A stretch of DNA of 64,000 bases from Malachius bipustulatus (Eukaryota > Arthropoda > Insecta > Coleoptera > Melyridae), in contig OU342630.1 of the NCBI GenBank assembly GCA_910589415.1, forward strand, positions 92,562,186-92,626,185, in the 5' to 3' direction. The position numbers and the translations under genes were made by a program. Of the stretch, positions 33,201-43,660 are shown one piece after another; the stretch's first letter is position 1, and each line of letters opens with the position of its first letter. Under the pieces are notes generated by a model, which was not told the DNA's origin, did not search any database, and saw only the letters and a list, made by a program, of their open reading frames with translations.

Positions 33201-35390
33201 CTCCTCGTATTTCCTGGAAAACTAATTATATCTCATATCTCGCGTAATTTATATTAGAAACGGACCTTTAATGTAGCTGCGACACATATTCCGGGGATAT
33301 ACGTCTCTCTTCACAGACAGTGATATAATAAATTATTATTATATCAATAATTTATATCAATAGTAAAGCATACATCTAAATAATTGAAACATATCAATAT
33401 TTACAGGTAATGTTACGGCTGTTACGGCTACGAGTTCCAGTTACGAGGACTAGAAAACGAGACCGGGACCGGACATCCTGGTTTCTATAAATAACTCCTC
33501 TTGAGTGGTTCATCGAGGAACTTCCGATCTATAATGTATTGTAAAATAAAAATATTGTTCAAGAAATAGGACCAGTTGAGTTTAAGCTCTCCTTGTAGCA
33601 AGGTACATAATAAATGTTATTTGTTCCGACTTGTTTATTATTTCCTCCTTATAATAGTCGGTCATCCCTGCCACTGGTAAGAGTAGGAAGCTACTAGCAG
33701 TCTTTAAGAGGGGTCCTTTTAGGGTTGTCAGGGTTTTACCGAACGACAGGTATCTCGTAGAAGATCTTTGGTCAACCTGCCACTGGCAAGAGTAGGAAGC
33801 TACAACAGGCCTTTAAGAGGCATTTTAGGGTTGTCAGGGTCCTACCTAACGACAGGTATCTTGTAGAAGATCAAAGATGTAAACGAGGAAACAGTACAGT
33901 TATAGCAGAGCAGGACTTAAAACCCTGGATCATACTGCACGGCGAGGATGATCAGCCCATATTGTAAGTAAATTTAGAGGGTTGACCCTGAAACGCCACT
34001 TAAAGGTTGGTTGTAGCTTCCTACTTTTGCCAGTGGCAGTAACTAAATAGATCGTTAGCATTGTTTATTGGTTCATGGTATAAGAATAGGATTCTGTAAG
34101 CAATATTTTTATTGAATGTAGTTACTTAATATATCATAGTAACAGTAGAATCAGTGTATCTTTCTATCTACGTTGCCATTAACAATATAATTAAGTACCA
34201 CTTCCCGTTTGTTAAGATAAACAATATCCGAAAAACTCGCAGATATCAGTTTTAAAATAAAGTGCATAGTAGAATTCGACATAATTATTTTCATTCATCA
34301 CCCATTAAGTATAGGTGCAACATTTTCAACAGTATATCTTTATTTCTTTTCTTCCGGTGATTCGGTCACACTTTCACCAGTCATGGTCAGTGTACATTCA
34401 CTGTTGGTCACATGGTCATTGATTCTTCTTTGTAATATTCGTATAGAAATTGTTTTTGTTGTTATTTGTGAGGCTTTGAGCCTCGCTTTAAGCTTTAGTA
34501 ATGTTATGTATACAAATAAATAAACAGGAGTAACATACCAATCCCTCCCTAAACCTGGACCGAAAAGCAATGAATAACTCTTTATGGTCGTGTTACATTC
34601 AGTAAATAATACATATATGAGATCAATATCCATACGGGCCACCATAATATATTAGATACTCACAAATTCAGTCATGCCCGACCTCTCAAGTGAAATATAG
34701 GTAAGTATCTAAAAGAAATGTGAACCCTTACTGGTATATGTTTTTTATCAATAACTACTTATCTCATTGATTTGAGTTATGCAAGTCAGCTGAAGCTTGC
34801 AGGCTGTTTTTACTGAGGAAATTTAGGAACGCATTAGCATACCACCAAAAGGAAATCGGAAACTGCGGAACCGCGGAATGAATAATGCTAACCTCCCAAA
34901 TTGGATCAAATTTATAATGGATAAATTCAACCTGTTCGCTAGATCTACAAACTTGCATCATGGAAAATGTTGGCAAAAGGCTCGTTGTTAGTGGCTCATG
35001 TATTTTTTAGGACGACTTCTACTGTAAACTTAGTACTCTAAAATACCGTTCAAAAAAACTGTAACATAAAATCATGAAAATTCATGAAATTTTCAAATCA
35101 CAACATTCACCTCAATTTTTAAAAATGCCAGTAAAATTTGATCACACATGATATTCAAATTATTTTAAGAAGTAGGAGTAAGATTCCAAAGCCAAGTCAT
35201 ATTGTCGTAGTTTTCTCTGTCATAAGCTTCAGAATTTGTGAACGAAAAAACGGCTCCTGTTTAAGTAGATCTAAGATTTCAGATACGTATTACATAAAAT
35301 TTCATGAACTAACATCAATAAACGGTTTAATATATTGTGGGTATCTTTATTGTTTTACATGCGGCTTTTGTGGCATATTTTGAAGCGACA
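30218..35390. other. 5-kb stretch without a recognised gene
   Basis: AT-rich. Contains the repeat cluster at 33666-34038. ORFs at 30543, 31196, 31261, 34340, 34764 and 35138 are short and show no domain. I see no host exon. Confidence 0.4.
33666..34038. repeat. Two direct repeats of about 105 bp plus an inverted partial copy
   Basis: Copies at about 33666-33772 and 33776-33876 share ctgccactggnaagagtaggaagctac, tttaagagg, ttttagggttgtcagggt and cgacaggtatcttgtagaagatc. The first block returns inverted at about 34008-34038 (ggttgtagcttcctacttttgccagtggca). This looks like the end structure of an unrecognised repeat. Confidence 0.75.
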
Positions 35391-35732
35391 GCTAGTCTCG
35401 TTCAGTGAAGTTGGCACCCTTAAGTGGGAATATTTATAAAATTTAAACGGAATTCGTTTGTCCGTGTCTTCTTTAGTGTTTATGGCTTTTAGCTTTTACC
35501 AGATATTTAGTCAAGCCATGATTTGTTCACTATTGCCCAACCAAAGTTTTCGTTTGTCCACCCTCCAAAGAAAAAGTAACGGCAAAACAAAAATAACAAT
35601 ACATTCAGCCTCTCCATGAACATATTTCAATAATTTCCATGCGTTCATCCATGATTTGTCCACGTTTGTTCACCCAAAATTTTCGTTCATCCCACCCCCT
35701 CAAAGAAAGTTATTAAACGAAATACAATAGCT

Positions 35733-35759
35733 CCCCCCCCCCCCCCCAAAAAAAAAAAA
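35733..35759. repeat. C15-A12 homopolymer junction
   Basis: Fifteen C followed by twelve A. Exact lengths may be affected by sequencing error. Confidence 0.8.
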
Positions 35760-36576
35760 TAATAATCGTACTGTCATAAATTTTCATACGGGAGAGGATT
35801 GTCTACGATCTGTCCACGATTGCCCCCTCGAAATTTTCATTTGTCCAACATTAGAATAGAAAGCTACAGACTTTTTTTATAAAAAAAAAAAACAATTACT
35901 CTTATAAACAACCTGTACTGACAATTAAGTACTGTTGACAAATACACATAAAATCGTGTGTGAGTACTGAGTCTCTATATTTATATTATATTTATAGTCA
36001 ATTTTTCAACTTTATATTTTATGTCAATATTTCTAGTAAAAATCATAACGGCAAACGGTATATACTTGTACAATATACGAGTACTTATGGCTTATGGCAT
36101 ACGTTTTCAAAAGGTGACTGTCGTCGAGTGGACAAGCTTCTAGACTTTTGTTCGAAAACAACCGTGTTCTAACCGCGGTAGGGCGATAATAAGCTTTTTT
36201 CTTCTATACAAAATATTTCCAATTAATAAAATCATTTGTTTCCATAGCAACATATGTTGTTTCCATATTGTCATAGCAACATATGAACAAGCAGAATTAT
36301 TGATAAATTAATCCACTTGCATCTTCTCTCGCAGCTGTCAATTTTTGTATAGGTACAGGGTGAGTCAAATTCGAGTTACATCATTGGGATTTCGGAAACT
36401 AGAAGACACACGGACCCGCTTAAATTTGAGGCAAAGTTACGCTATTTTATGCTTATTATTTTCATTCATCAAGTAACAGTCGAAGCGTACGGACGTGTAT
36501 CCCAGGCGTCTATATAAGTATACCATAAGAAGAGTAGTTTATTTTGAAAAGGTGTTAATTGAAGTTGTATACCACA

Positions 36577-37386
36577 ATGCCGACGGAAACAAGATCATCG
36601 TCTGGTAGTGAAGTAATAATTGGTTTTTTGAAAAGTCATGAATTTACTGAAATAATCTCTAACATTGTAAAAATTGAGACAGCTAAACTGGAAAAGAGGA
36701 TAGTGTCGTTACATGAAGAAGTAACTAACCTGAAGGAAAGCAATATTCAATTGATATATATGCTTAATAAGAAAAATGATTGCTCCAGTTCGGGCTATCG
36801 AACTCGTGGCAAGAGTATTAATTATGATAGTGATAATTATGCTGGTGTAGTGCAAGAACAACAGAGGCATGACAGAGGAGCAAAGGAAGCGATTTCTGCA
36901 GTGGTAAAAACTAAGCTAAAGAAACCATCGGAAATAAGATACCGAAGTGAACAGGATAAACAATCGCTCAACAGCGAATCGGAGTTAATTCACAATGACA
37001 TTGAAGGAAGTTTGAAACAGGACAGTACTTCAGGTCGTGAAAAACATGAATGGAGAAAGGTAACTAGACGAAGAAAATCAAATATTATACTGGGTACTGC
37101 AAAGAATAGCAACACAATAAAAGCTGCTTTGAAATGCGAATATTTTCATGTGTTCCGGCTGGATCCAACTGTTACGGAGAAAGATGTAGAAAATTATTTG
37201 CATAGTAAAATTCCAGATGCAAAATGCCAAAAAATGCAATCAAAATACCCTGATGAATACTCGTCGTTCAAAATTACTGTTCCGTCAAACTATGCCGGAG
37301 TAATACGTGATCCGGAGACATGGCCTGAACATGTATGTGTGAACCGTTTTTTCAATCATCTATCGAGAGAGGAAACCAAGAAATAA
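36577..37386 (+). CDS. LINE ORF1 protein, 269 aa
   Basis: The ATG at 36577 (context acaATGC) opens a frame of 269 codons ending in TAA at 37384-37386. Residues 15-65 look like a coiled coil (KIETAKLEKRIVSLHEEVTN...). A basic, Ser-rich, probably disordered middle follows. A conserved-looking C-terminal domain from about residue 185 contains FHVFRLDPTV and ends in WPEHVCVNRFF. No CCHC zinc knuckle is visible. Coiled coil plus basic RNA-binding region is the usual build of LINE ORF1 proteins, which coat the element RNA. The last 52 bases overlap the start of ORF2 in another frame. The frame is intact, so this copy is fairly recent. Confidence 0.78.
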   Translation: MPTETRSSSGSEVIIGFLKSHEFTEIISNIVKIETAKLEKRIVSLHEEVTNLKESNIQLIYMLNKKNDCSSSGYRTRGKSINYDSDNYAGVVQEQQRHDRGAKEAISAVVKTKLKKPSEIRYRSEQDKQSLNSESELIHNDIEGSLKQDSTSGREKHEWRKVTRRRKSNIILGTAKNSNTIKAALKCEYFHVFRLDPTVTEKDVENYLHSKIPDAKCQKMQSKYPDEYSSFKITVPSNYAGVIRDPETWPEHVCVNRFFNHLSREETKK

Positions 37387-38486
37387 CCCCTCTTACGATA
37401 GTGCATCAAAATACCCAATCAATAGGAAACAGTGTAGAAAGGCTCGAACAACTAGTCAAGGACACTGGGTGTCAAATATTAATACTGTCTGAGCACTGGA
37501 AATCTGAAAACCAGATCAAGTCCTATAAGCTTAATAGAATGAAACTAAGTTCATATTTTTGCAGAGACGAAAAGTTGCATGGAGGTGTTGCTATTTATTG
37601 TAATGGAGACATGTGTGTTTCTGTCAGGGGAGATATTGCAGATCTAGCATTGGTAGAAAGTTTTGAGTGTACCGCAGTAGAGGTAAAATATCGCAATATG
37701 AAGATAATAGTGGTTGGTGTGTACAGAATTCCTGACCTTAGTGTAATTGACGTTTTTATGGGAAGAATGCAACAACTTTTGCATCTATTGTTTAATGAAG
37801 GAAGCTTTTTTGTAATTGGAGGTGACTTTAATATTGACATGAAGGAAGTGAAAAATAAGAATACGATAAATTTTGTATCTCTTTTAGAGTCTTTTGACAC
37901 TACTGTTACGATCAAGGATTATACAAGAATTACTCCCACTTCAAAATCGTGTGTTGACAATATACTGACAAACGTCAAGGTGAAATATGAATGTGAAGTA
38001 ATTGATTATTCTATTTCAGATCATTTTGGACAAAAAATTAAACTCTCTCTGAATTATTATGTTCCTAGGGAAGTTGTTAATTTTCGGCATTTTAATGAAA
38101 GTTCAATTGAGAAATTTAGTTTCAAATTGGGTAACACTGATTGGGAATCTGTATATAGTGTTGAAGAAGGTGATGTAAACAAACAATATAATGAATTTTT
38201 TAAAATAATTATAAATAATTTTAACGAAATTTTTCCAGAACATAAAAAGTTAGTAACTGATAACAATAAACTGCAGGATATTAGCTCGGTAGAGATCAAC
38301 GAAATTAAGCAGCAATTGAGCACTGTGTCAACTATCGCTAGGTATGATAAAAGATACTCTCAGTATTATAATTTCTTAAAATTAAAATATAGTAAATTGT
38401 TAATAAATAATAAACGAAAATATGTAACAGAGAAAATAAACAATACTGATAATATCCAAAAAAACTACATGGAGAATGGTTGGTGA
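37335..38486 (+). CDS. LINE ORF2, endonuclease part, truncated by a frameshift
   Basis: From ATG at 37335 the frame encodes an APE-type endonuclease: HQNTQSI (catalytic Asn region), ILILSEHW (Glu), GGVAIYC, VVGVYRIP, VIGGDFNID (Asp-Asn) and ISDHFG (SDH, residues 228-230). These are the standard active-site blocks of the enzyme that nicks target DNA for target-primed reverse transcription. A linker follows to about residue 375. The frame then runs into a stop at 38484-38486 because of a one-base shift in the A7 run 38458-38464. The reverse transcriptase continues in the next frame, so the two parts were once a single ORF2. Confidence 0.85.
   Translation: MCEPFFQSSIERGNQEITPLTIVHQNTQSIGNSVERLEQLVKDTGCQILILSEHWKSENQIKSYKLNRMKLSSYFCRDEKLHGGVAIYCNGDMCVSVRGDIADLALVESFECTAVEVKYRNMKIIVVGVYRIPDLSVIDVFMGRMQQLLHLLFNEGSFFVIGGDFNIDMKEVKNKNTINFVSLLESFDTTVTIKDYTRITPTSKSCVDNILTNVKVKYECEVIDYSISDHFGQKIKLSLNYYVPREVVNFRHFNESSIEKFSFKLGNTDWESVYSVEEGDVNKQYNEFFKIIINNFNEIFPEHKKLVTDNNKLQDISSVEINEIKQQLSTVSTIARYDKRYSQYYNFLKLKYSKLLINNKRKYVTEKINNTDNIQKNYMENGW
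38458..38464 (+). other. Frameshift site in LINE ORF2 (A7 run)
   Basis: Endonuclease and reverse transcriptase frames meet at seven A bases. One base too many breaks the ORF. This could be a true mutation or a homopolymer sequencing error. Confidence 0.75.
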
Positions 38487-40203
38487 AATAGTTGGTAATA
38501 TCAGAAAAGAAAGGCGGAGTGTTATTGATTTACAGGGTGATTCTAATTTATTGGCAAATGATTTCAATAGTTATTTTGTTGATACTCCACAGAAAATTAC
38601 TGAAAAGTTTTCTAAAACGTCATTAAACTGTAAAGTTAGTTCTAATGAACACTCAATATTTTTACATCCTGTTACAGAAAATGAAATTTTTAAAATGGTG
38701 GGAACGTTCAAAAATAAAACCAGCGCGGGTAATGATGGCATCCCTACTTTCTTAGTAAAAAGATGCATAGAATCAATAGTGAGTCCATTGGTGTTCATAA
38801 TTAATAATGCATTAAAGTTTGGAATTTTCCCGGATGTTTTAAAAGTTGCAGAGGTTATAGCTCTTTATAAAGGCGGTAATGTCAATGAGTTAAAGAACTA
38901 CAGACCGATAAGCATGCTTCCTGTTTTTTCGAAAATATTTGAAAGGGTTATTTACACACGCCTTTTGGATTTTTTTAACACGCATAAGTTGTTTAATATT
39001 AATCAGCATGGATTTATAAAAGGTAGGGGTGTTGAAACCGCTTTGTTTGATTATTTGAATAATGTGTTAGAACTTATAGAGAAGAGGTGCATCCCCTGTA
39101 GGATATTCTTAGACTTGACTAAGGCGTATGATTGTGTAAATCATAATATACTGTTCTCTAAGTTAGAAAAATATGGTGTACGAGGTGTTGCCTTAGATTT
39201 AATAAAATCATATTTAAACCAAAGGTCACAATATGTTAAATTAACAAATGGGAGAAAAATATATAAGTCTAATCATCAAATGGTTCGTTTAGGTGTTCCA
39301 CAGGGAAGTATTCTAGGACCGATTCTGTTTAATATTTATATAAATGATTTGTTGGAACTATTACAGAACTCTCCTCATAAAATTGTAAACTATGCTGATG
39401 ACACATCAATTTTGGTGAGTAGTCAGGACTTGGAAACATTAGTTGCAGAGACAGCAAATGTTATGTCTGTGGTTAAGCTCTGGCTTTCGGAAAACAAATT
39501 GTCACTTAATGAAGAAAAATCTCAAATTATAATTTTCAGTACGAATAGATCTCAGATACACAGACCGGAGTTTATTACTATAAATGGAAATAAGATCTTG
39601 ATAAAAAAGAGTATTAAATGCTTAGGTTTAGTTATAGAAAGTACTTTGAAATGGGACGAGTATATAAATCAGTTAAGTAAAAAACTGAATGGCATTTCAT
39701 ACAGCATTATGGTATTAAGTGGATACGTTGATCTTCAGGTTTTAAAGACTGTTTATTTTGGATGTTTCATATCTAGAATTAGATATGGTATTATATTTTG
39801 GGGTGGATCTAGTAGCATAGATAGGTTGTTTGTGATACAAAAACAAATACTAAGAACCATGTATAAACTGCCTTTCAGAGAAAGTTGCAGACAAATGTTC
39901 AAATCGAATAGATTGTTAACTATAATAGGGATCTATATATTTGAAAGTATAATGTTTCACGTCAAACACAGAACCAAATTTGAGTCAAATCTACCAAATC
40001 ATGATTATCCAATGAGAAACTGCAGATACACTTACCCAATTCATAGACTGACGATGTCAGAGAGAGGACCTTTTTATACAGCTATAAAATTTTTCAATAA
40101 ACTGCCGAAGTATTTAAAAGAAATAGAGAATTTCAAATTGTTTAAGAGGAAGTTGTTTAATTTTCTTGTAGAGTTAGAACCATATAATATATCAGACTTT
40201 TGA
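38476..40203 (+). CDS. LINE ORF2, reverse transcriptase part
   Basis: This frame is open for 575 codons and continues ORF2 after the frameshift. The ATG at 38476 is probably not a true start. Visible RT blocks are KTSAGNDGIP, LKNYRPISMLPVFSKIFE, INQHGFIKGRG, IFLDLTKAYDCVNH, VRLGVPQGSILGPILFNIYI and the catalytic YADD at residues 306-309 (39391-39402). Then come LSLNEEKSQI, the thumb region and a C-terminal FFNKLPKYLKEI block. No RNase H domain is visible. All key catalytic residues are present. YADDT and the lack of RNase H support the CR1/L2 group. The stop is at 40201-40203. Confidence 0.9.
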   Translation: MVGEIVGNIRKERRSVIDLQGDSNLLANDFNSYFVDTPQKITEKFSKTSLNCKVSSNEHSIFLHPVTENEIFKMVGTFKNKTSAGNDGIPTFLVKRCIESIVSPLVFIINNALKFGIFPDVLKVAEVIALYKGGNVNELKNYRPISMLPVFSKIFERVIYTRLLDFFNTHKLFNINQHGFIKGRGVETALFDYLNNVLELIEKRCIPCRIFLDLTKAYDCVNHNILFSKLEKYGVRGVALDLIKSYLNQRSQYVKLTNGRKIYKSNHQMVRLGVPQGSILGPILFNIYINDLLELLQNSPHKIVNYADDTSILVSSQDLETLVAETANVMSVVKLWLSENKLSLNEEKSQIIIFSTNRSQIHRPEFITINGNKILIKKSIKCLGLVIESTLKWDEYINQLSKKLNGISYSIMVLSGYVDLQVLKTVYFGCFISRIRYGIIFWGGSSSIDRLFVIQKQILRTMYKLPFRESCRQMFKSNRLLTIIGIYIFESIMFHVKHRTKFESNLPNHDYPMRNCRYTYPIHRLTMSERGPFYTAIKFFNKLPKYLKEIENFKLFKRKLFNFLVELEPYNISDF

Positions 40204-40313
40204 GTGTGTTGTGTGCTCTGTTGATCTGAGGGGTGTAATTTTTGACTTGTTTCAACCCAATTATTATAATGTATTTTGGCAGTTTGAAATAAATGATATT
40301 GTTATTGTTATTA

Positions 40314-40606
40314 GGAATGTGAAAAAAATCGGGATATTCTCAGTCGTTATTGAAATATCCCAAAAAAAAACTGAAAAATCAAAATTGCTTATTTTAGCCA
40401 TAAGATGAATACGTACCTACTCTGGGAGCTAGTCGGCTTTGAAAATTTTTCTAATATCGAATGGATATAGCTTTTTGTGACTTATGTAAACCTATTAAAA
40501 TAATTTATTGATTTCCAATAATAAAAAAGATATGGTCAAAGTAAAAAAAAATAGTTTTTTCAGAATATGTCCGCACGACTGAAAATATCCTGATTTTTTT
40601 CACATT
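40314..40606. mobile_element. Small MITE, 293 bp, adjacent to the LINE tail
   Basis: gaatgtgaaaaaaatcgggatattctcagtcg at the left is inverted at the right as cgactgaaaatatcctgatttttttcacattc, giving TIRs of about 33 bp. The interior is AT-rich and non-coding. It begins directly after the LINE's terminal repeat. Confidence 0.75.
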
Positions 40607-41641
40607 CTTTCAGAATCTGAAAATGGTTCTGAAAGTATCAGAACCGAGTCATTATCACTACTATTTTTCTAGATCCCAATGATGAAGGTCGAATTTGACT
40701 CACCCTGTATAGTCGTTCATAACTCTTCTTTGAGGGGGAGACGAACTTAAATTTTGCTTGAACAAACGTGGAAAAATCGTGAACAAACAAATGCTATTTG
40801 CATTTTATAAAAATTCGTATTTGGTGCTGCTGTCAATTTTTTTAATACTCTCGTACCTTTTTTATAGAATAGGCAAACTAAAATTTTGTTTAGACAAACG
40901 TAGACAAATCATGGACAAAGGTATCCTGTTTGCAAATAATGAATTATGTTCATGGGGATGCTGATGTTACTTTTATATTTTGCCGTAACTTTTTTATGAA
41001 GGGTGGACAAACCAAAATTTTGGTTGGACAACGTGGACAGATCGTGCACAATGAATGGCGTTTTCATTTTGTAAGACTTCGCACTTATAGAGGTGCCAAC
41101 TTCACTGAGCTAGCAAGTCTTCCTTTCCAAAACAAGACGGAGCATGAATATGTAATATACGAGTAGACAAGCTACAGTTCATGTCAGGTCGGGTATGCTC
41201 CGAGGATCGGGAATTCGGGATTTCATATTCAAAAATGTTAATTTTTCAATTTGATTCAGTTTGAATTGATTCAAAGACTTAAAATTTAAAGTCTTGGGCA
41301 TGTCGACATTTTGAATCCAACAGAGATAGAACCTTGACTTCAAAATGAAAGTTGTAACTGAAGCTAAGGAGTTTCCACAACTAGTGGAAACTTTTTTATT
41401 TCACTTACCTAAATTAACTCAGTTATTTTAGTTTATTTTCTATTATTTTTTTTTCTGGGTAACCTTATAGGTATTGCAATTTTTGTTTCGTGCGGCCGTT
41501 TATCTGTTTAAATTAGTTTAGTTATACCTAAGTGTATGACCTTTATTTTGATGGAACTGTTTTTAAAACTACTAAAAGCTCCTTTATTTTTGACTTAATT
41601 AAGAATAGTTAATTGAAAACGTTGTTTGCCTTAATGCATTC

Positions 41642-42367
41642 TACAGGGTGAATTTAGTCTCAGACTTAATTGACCATATAATATCTCATAGACAGGTTGA
41701 GATAATAATCGAACCAAATAGCTATAACATGACAGCATGAAAACAACCCTCACCTCAACATCCCCTAAGTTACAGCCCCAAAAAAAAAAGAAGCACCCTT
41801 TATATATTTTCATATATTATTCAAAACAAGTGTTCGATTCTCTATTCAGCTGTTTTTTCAGATTCAAAATTGGTTCAGATAATAGACAAGAAAAGGCTCA
41901 TCAAGGTGGTCATGATTTTCTATCTGTACTTTATCTGAATGACAGAAGTCAAAATTTAGTCATTGTTTTTAATAAGCAGGTGAGTCATTACATATTAACT
42001 TTCATGATAAGTGATTTGGCTCTTTGAAAATTTCCTCATAAATCAGAATTATTTAATAAATTGTGGACTTTAATAATTATAATAATGGTATCACCTTCCT
42101 ATTAAAAACTATGACTAAATTATTGATAAATTTTGACAGCTAATGTGAATCAGAAAAAGTTGAAATAAGATGTCAAGACAGAGAAAGGGTGTTATTCATT
42201 TTTTTAAGGGTGGGAACTGTAACTTGGGCATATTGAAGTGGGGGTTGTTTTCGTGATATCATATTATAGAGCTTTGAAGCTTAAAATAATGTTCCATTTA
42301 TTTGGTTCGATAATCTCAACTTGTCTGTGAGATATGGCCTGGTCAGTTAAGTCTGGGACACCCTTTA
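41642..42367. mobile_element. MITE, about 726 bp, imperfect long TIRs
   Basis: Left: tacagggtgaatttagtctcagacttaattgacc...atctcatagacaggttgagataataatcgaaccaaat. Right: the inverse, tttggttcgataatctcaacttgtctgtgagatatgg...cagttaagtctgggacaccctt. Inner arms also pair (acaaccctcacctcaac... with gaagtgggggttgtt). The interior is non-coding. Confidence 0.82.
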
Positions 42368-42795
42368 TAGGGTCACCACTTTCAAGAATGGCCATAGGAT
42401 GCAGCTAAGTTCAACTACAAAATTTTATTTCTAAAGAACCGATTACCAACCTGTTATGACGAATATTTTATTTGTTATACCTAAGTGACCGATTTTTTTT
42501 TTTTTTTTAGATAATCTGATTTATTTTATAGATATGTATTATCAATTAAACAATAATTAATCATTTAACAAGCGACAAAAAAATTGTGCAACGCATGCAG
42601 TAATATTTAAATCGTGTCAGCTGTGCAATACTGTTGACTGATTTTATAAATTCATAAAAAGGGCTTGCAGCTAATTAAAAAATAAAAACAAGGTGGCTGG
42701 CATTGGTACCAGTTATAATAATTACCTATACATAACTAAACAAAATCGAATCTTCCATCAGAATTGGGAAAATATGCATATATTTCACATATACA
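42368..42795. other. Spacer between two MITEs
   Basis: AT-rich with a T16 run near 42490. No gene or repeat seen. Confidence 0.4.
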
Positions 42796-43227
42796 TACCG
42801 TGTGTCCCCGGATAGGTGAAACGACTCTTATAAAAGACAAAAAATTTTTGATTTTAATTTTCATTTTTTGGGGTTCAGCCCTGCTTGGTTAAAGAGTAAT
42901 TTCTAACAAAATTTTAGTTTTGAAAAATCAAGCATGCCTTGGAAATTTCCAAGAAACCGGTTTTTCTGTTGAGTAAAGTGCCTTTTATGTGGCAAATACG
43001 AAAAAATGTTATTTGAAAAAGTTGTTAAGAGTCAACATTTAGGCCCGTATACCAAATTTCAAAATCATAGGCCAACTTTGATCTTTTACATTTACTTTTA
43101 TGTTTATTTCACAAATCAAAGAATTTCATTTGTAACAAAGACTGATATTGACAGATTGCTATTGCTGTGGATACAATTTGTTTTTTTCATGGCAGTCTTT
43201 GTTACAAAATGAAATTCTTTGATTTGT

Positions 43228-43511
43228 TGTAGGCGATTTTCCCGATCGCCGCTAATAATAATTAAGTTTACCTATATTTCATTTGTTTTGTTTGAATAGA
43301 TTTATTTTATTACTGAAAATTGTAATTATAAGAATTATTGTGAATCATTTAAATGACCGGCTATCTGCGATAAGATTTAATCGCACTCGAACAGTTTGAG
43401 CTGGTCGCCTGAAGAGAACGGATCGTATAAAATATAAATTTTGTTATCATTGGTTGAGATTCATTATTTTATTTCTCCTTGTCTATTAATTATTCAAGAA
43501 TGGTCCTTACA
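43228..43511 (+). repeat. Left LTR of the gypsy element
   Basis: 284 bp, TGTAGGCG...CCTTACA, ending in TG/CA. It contains tcgtataaaatataaat near 43425, a TATA-like region. Preceded by TTGT. Confidence 0.95.
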
Positions 43512-43660
43512 GTTCAGGTGTGGGGTTAGTGATTCGCGTGCTATTAGGTTGAAATAGTTAATTGTAATAGTTTTTTTTGGACAAAGGCAAAAGTTGTTTT
43601 TGTTCCGTAAAGAAATACTTAAATATTTAATAACAGAAAGTCTGTTATTTCACGAAAATT

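Larger units (their letters stand above)
36480..40313 (+). mobile_element. Near-complete CR1/L2-group LINE
   Basis: This has a 5' region, ORF1 (36577-37386), an overlapping ORF2 with endonuclease and reverse transcriptase (37335-40203, one frameshift), and a 3' end in the short repeat attgttattgttatt rather than a long poly(A). Two overlapping ORFs, an APE-type endonuclease, a YADDT catalytic box and a microsatellite tail fit the CR1/L2/Daphne group. The 5' boundary is uncertain (about 36480) and no clear target duplication was found. It is inserted inside the MITE 36354-40709. Confidence 0.82.
36354..40709. mobile_element. MITE split by a LINE insertion
   Basis: The left end tacagggtgagtcaaattcg, followed by agttacatcattgggat, is mirrored by atcccaatgatgaagg and cgaatttgactcaccctgta at the right end, giving TIRs of about 36 bp with a few mismatches. 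Between them sit about 120 bp of left arm, the LINE, the small MITE at 40314-40606 and about 100 bp of right arm. Confidence 0.8.
35391..41114. mobile_element. Outer foldback element, host of a nested insertion
   Basis: The left terminus gctagtctcgttcagtgaagttggcacc (35391-35418) is inverted at ggtgccaacttcactgagctagc (41092-41114). Inside both arms are diverged repeats built on words like ccatgatttgtccacgtttg and caaaattttcgtttgtccacc, in opposite orientation left and right (about 35500-35850 and 40725-41040). These are internally repetitive foldback arms. The middle has been split by the MITE at 36354-40709, itself carrying a LINE. Confidence 0.75.
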
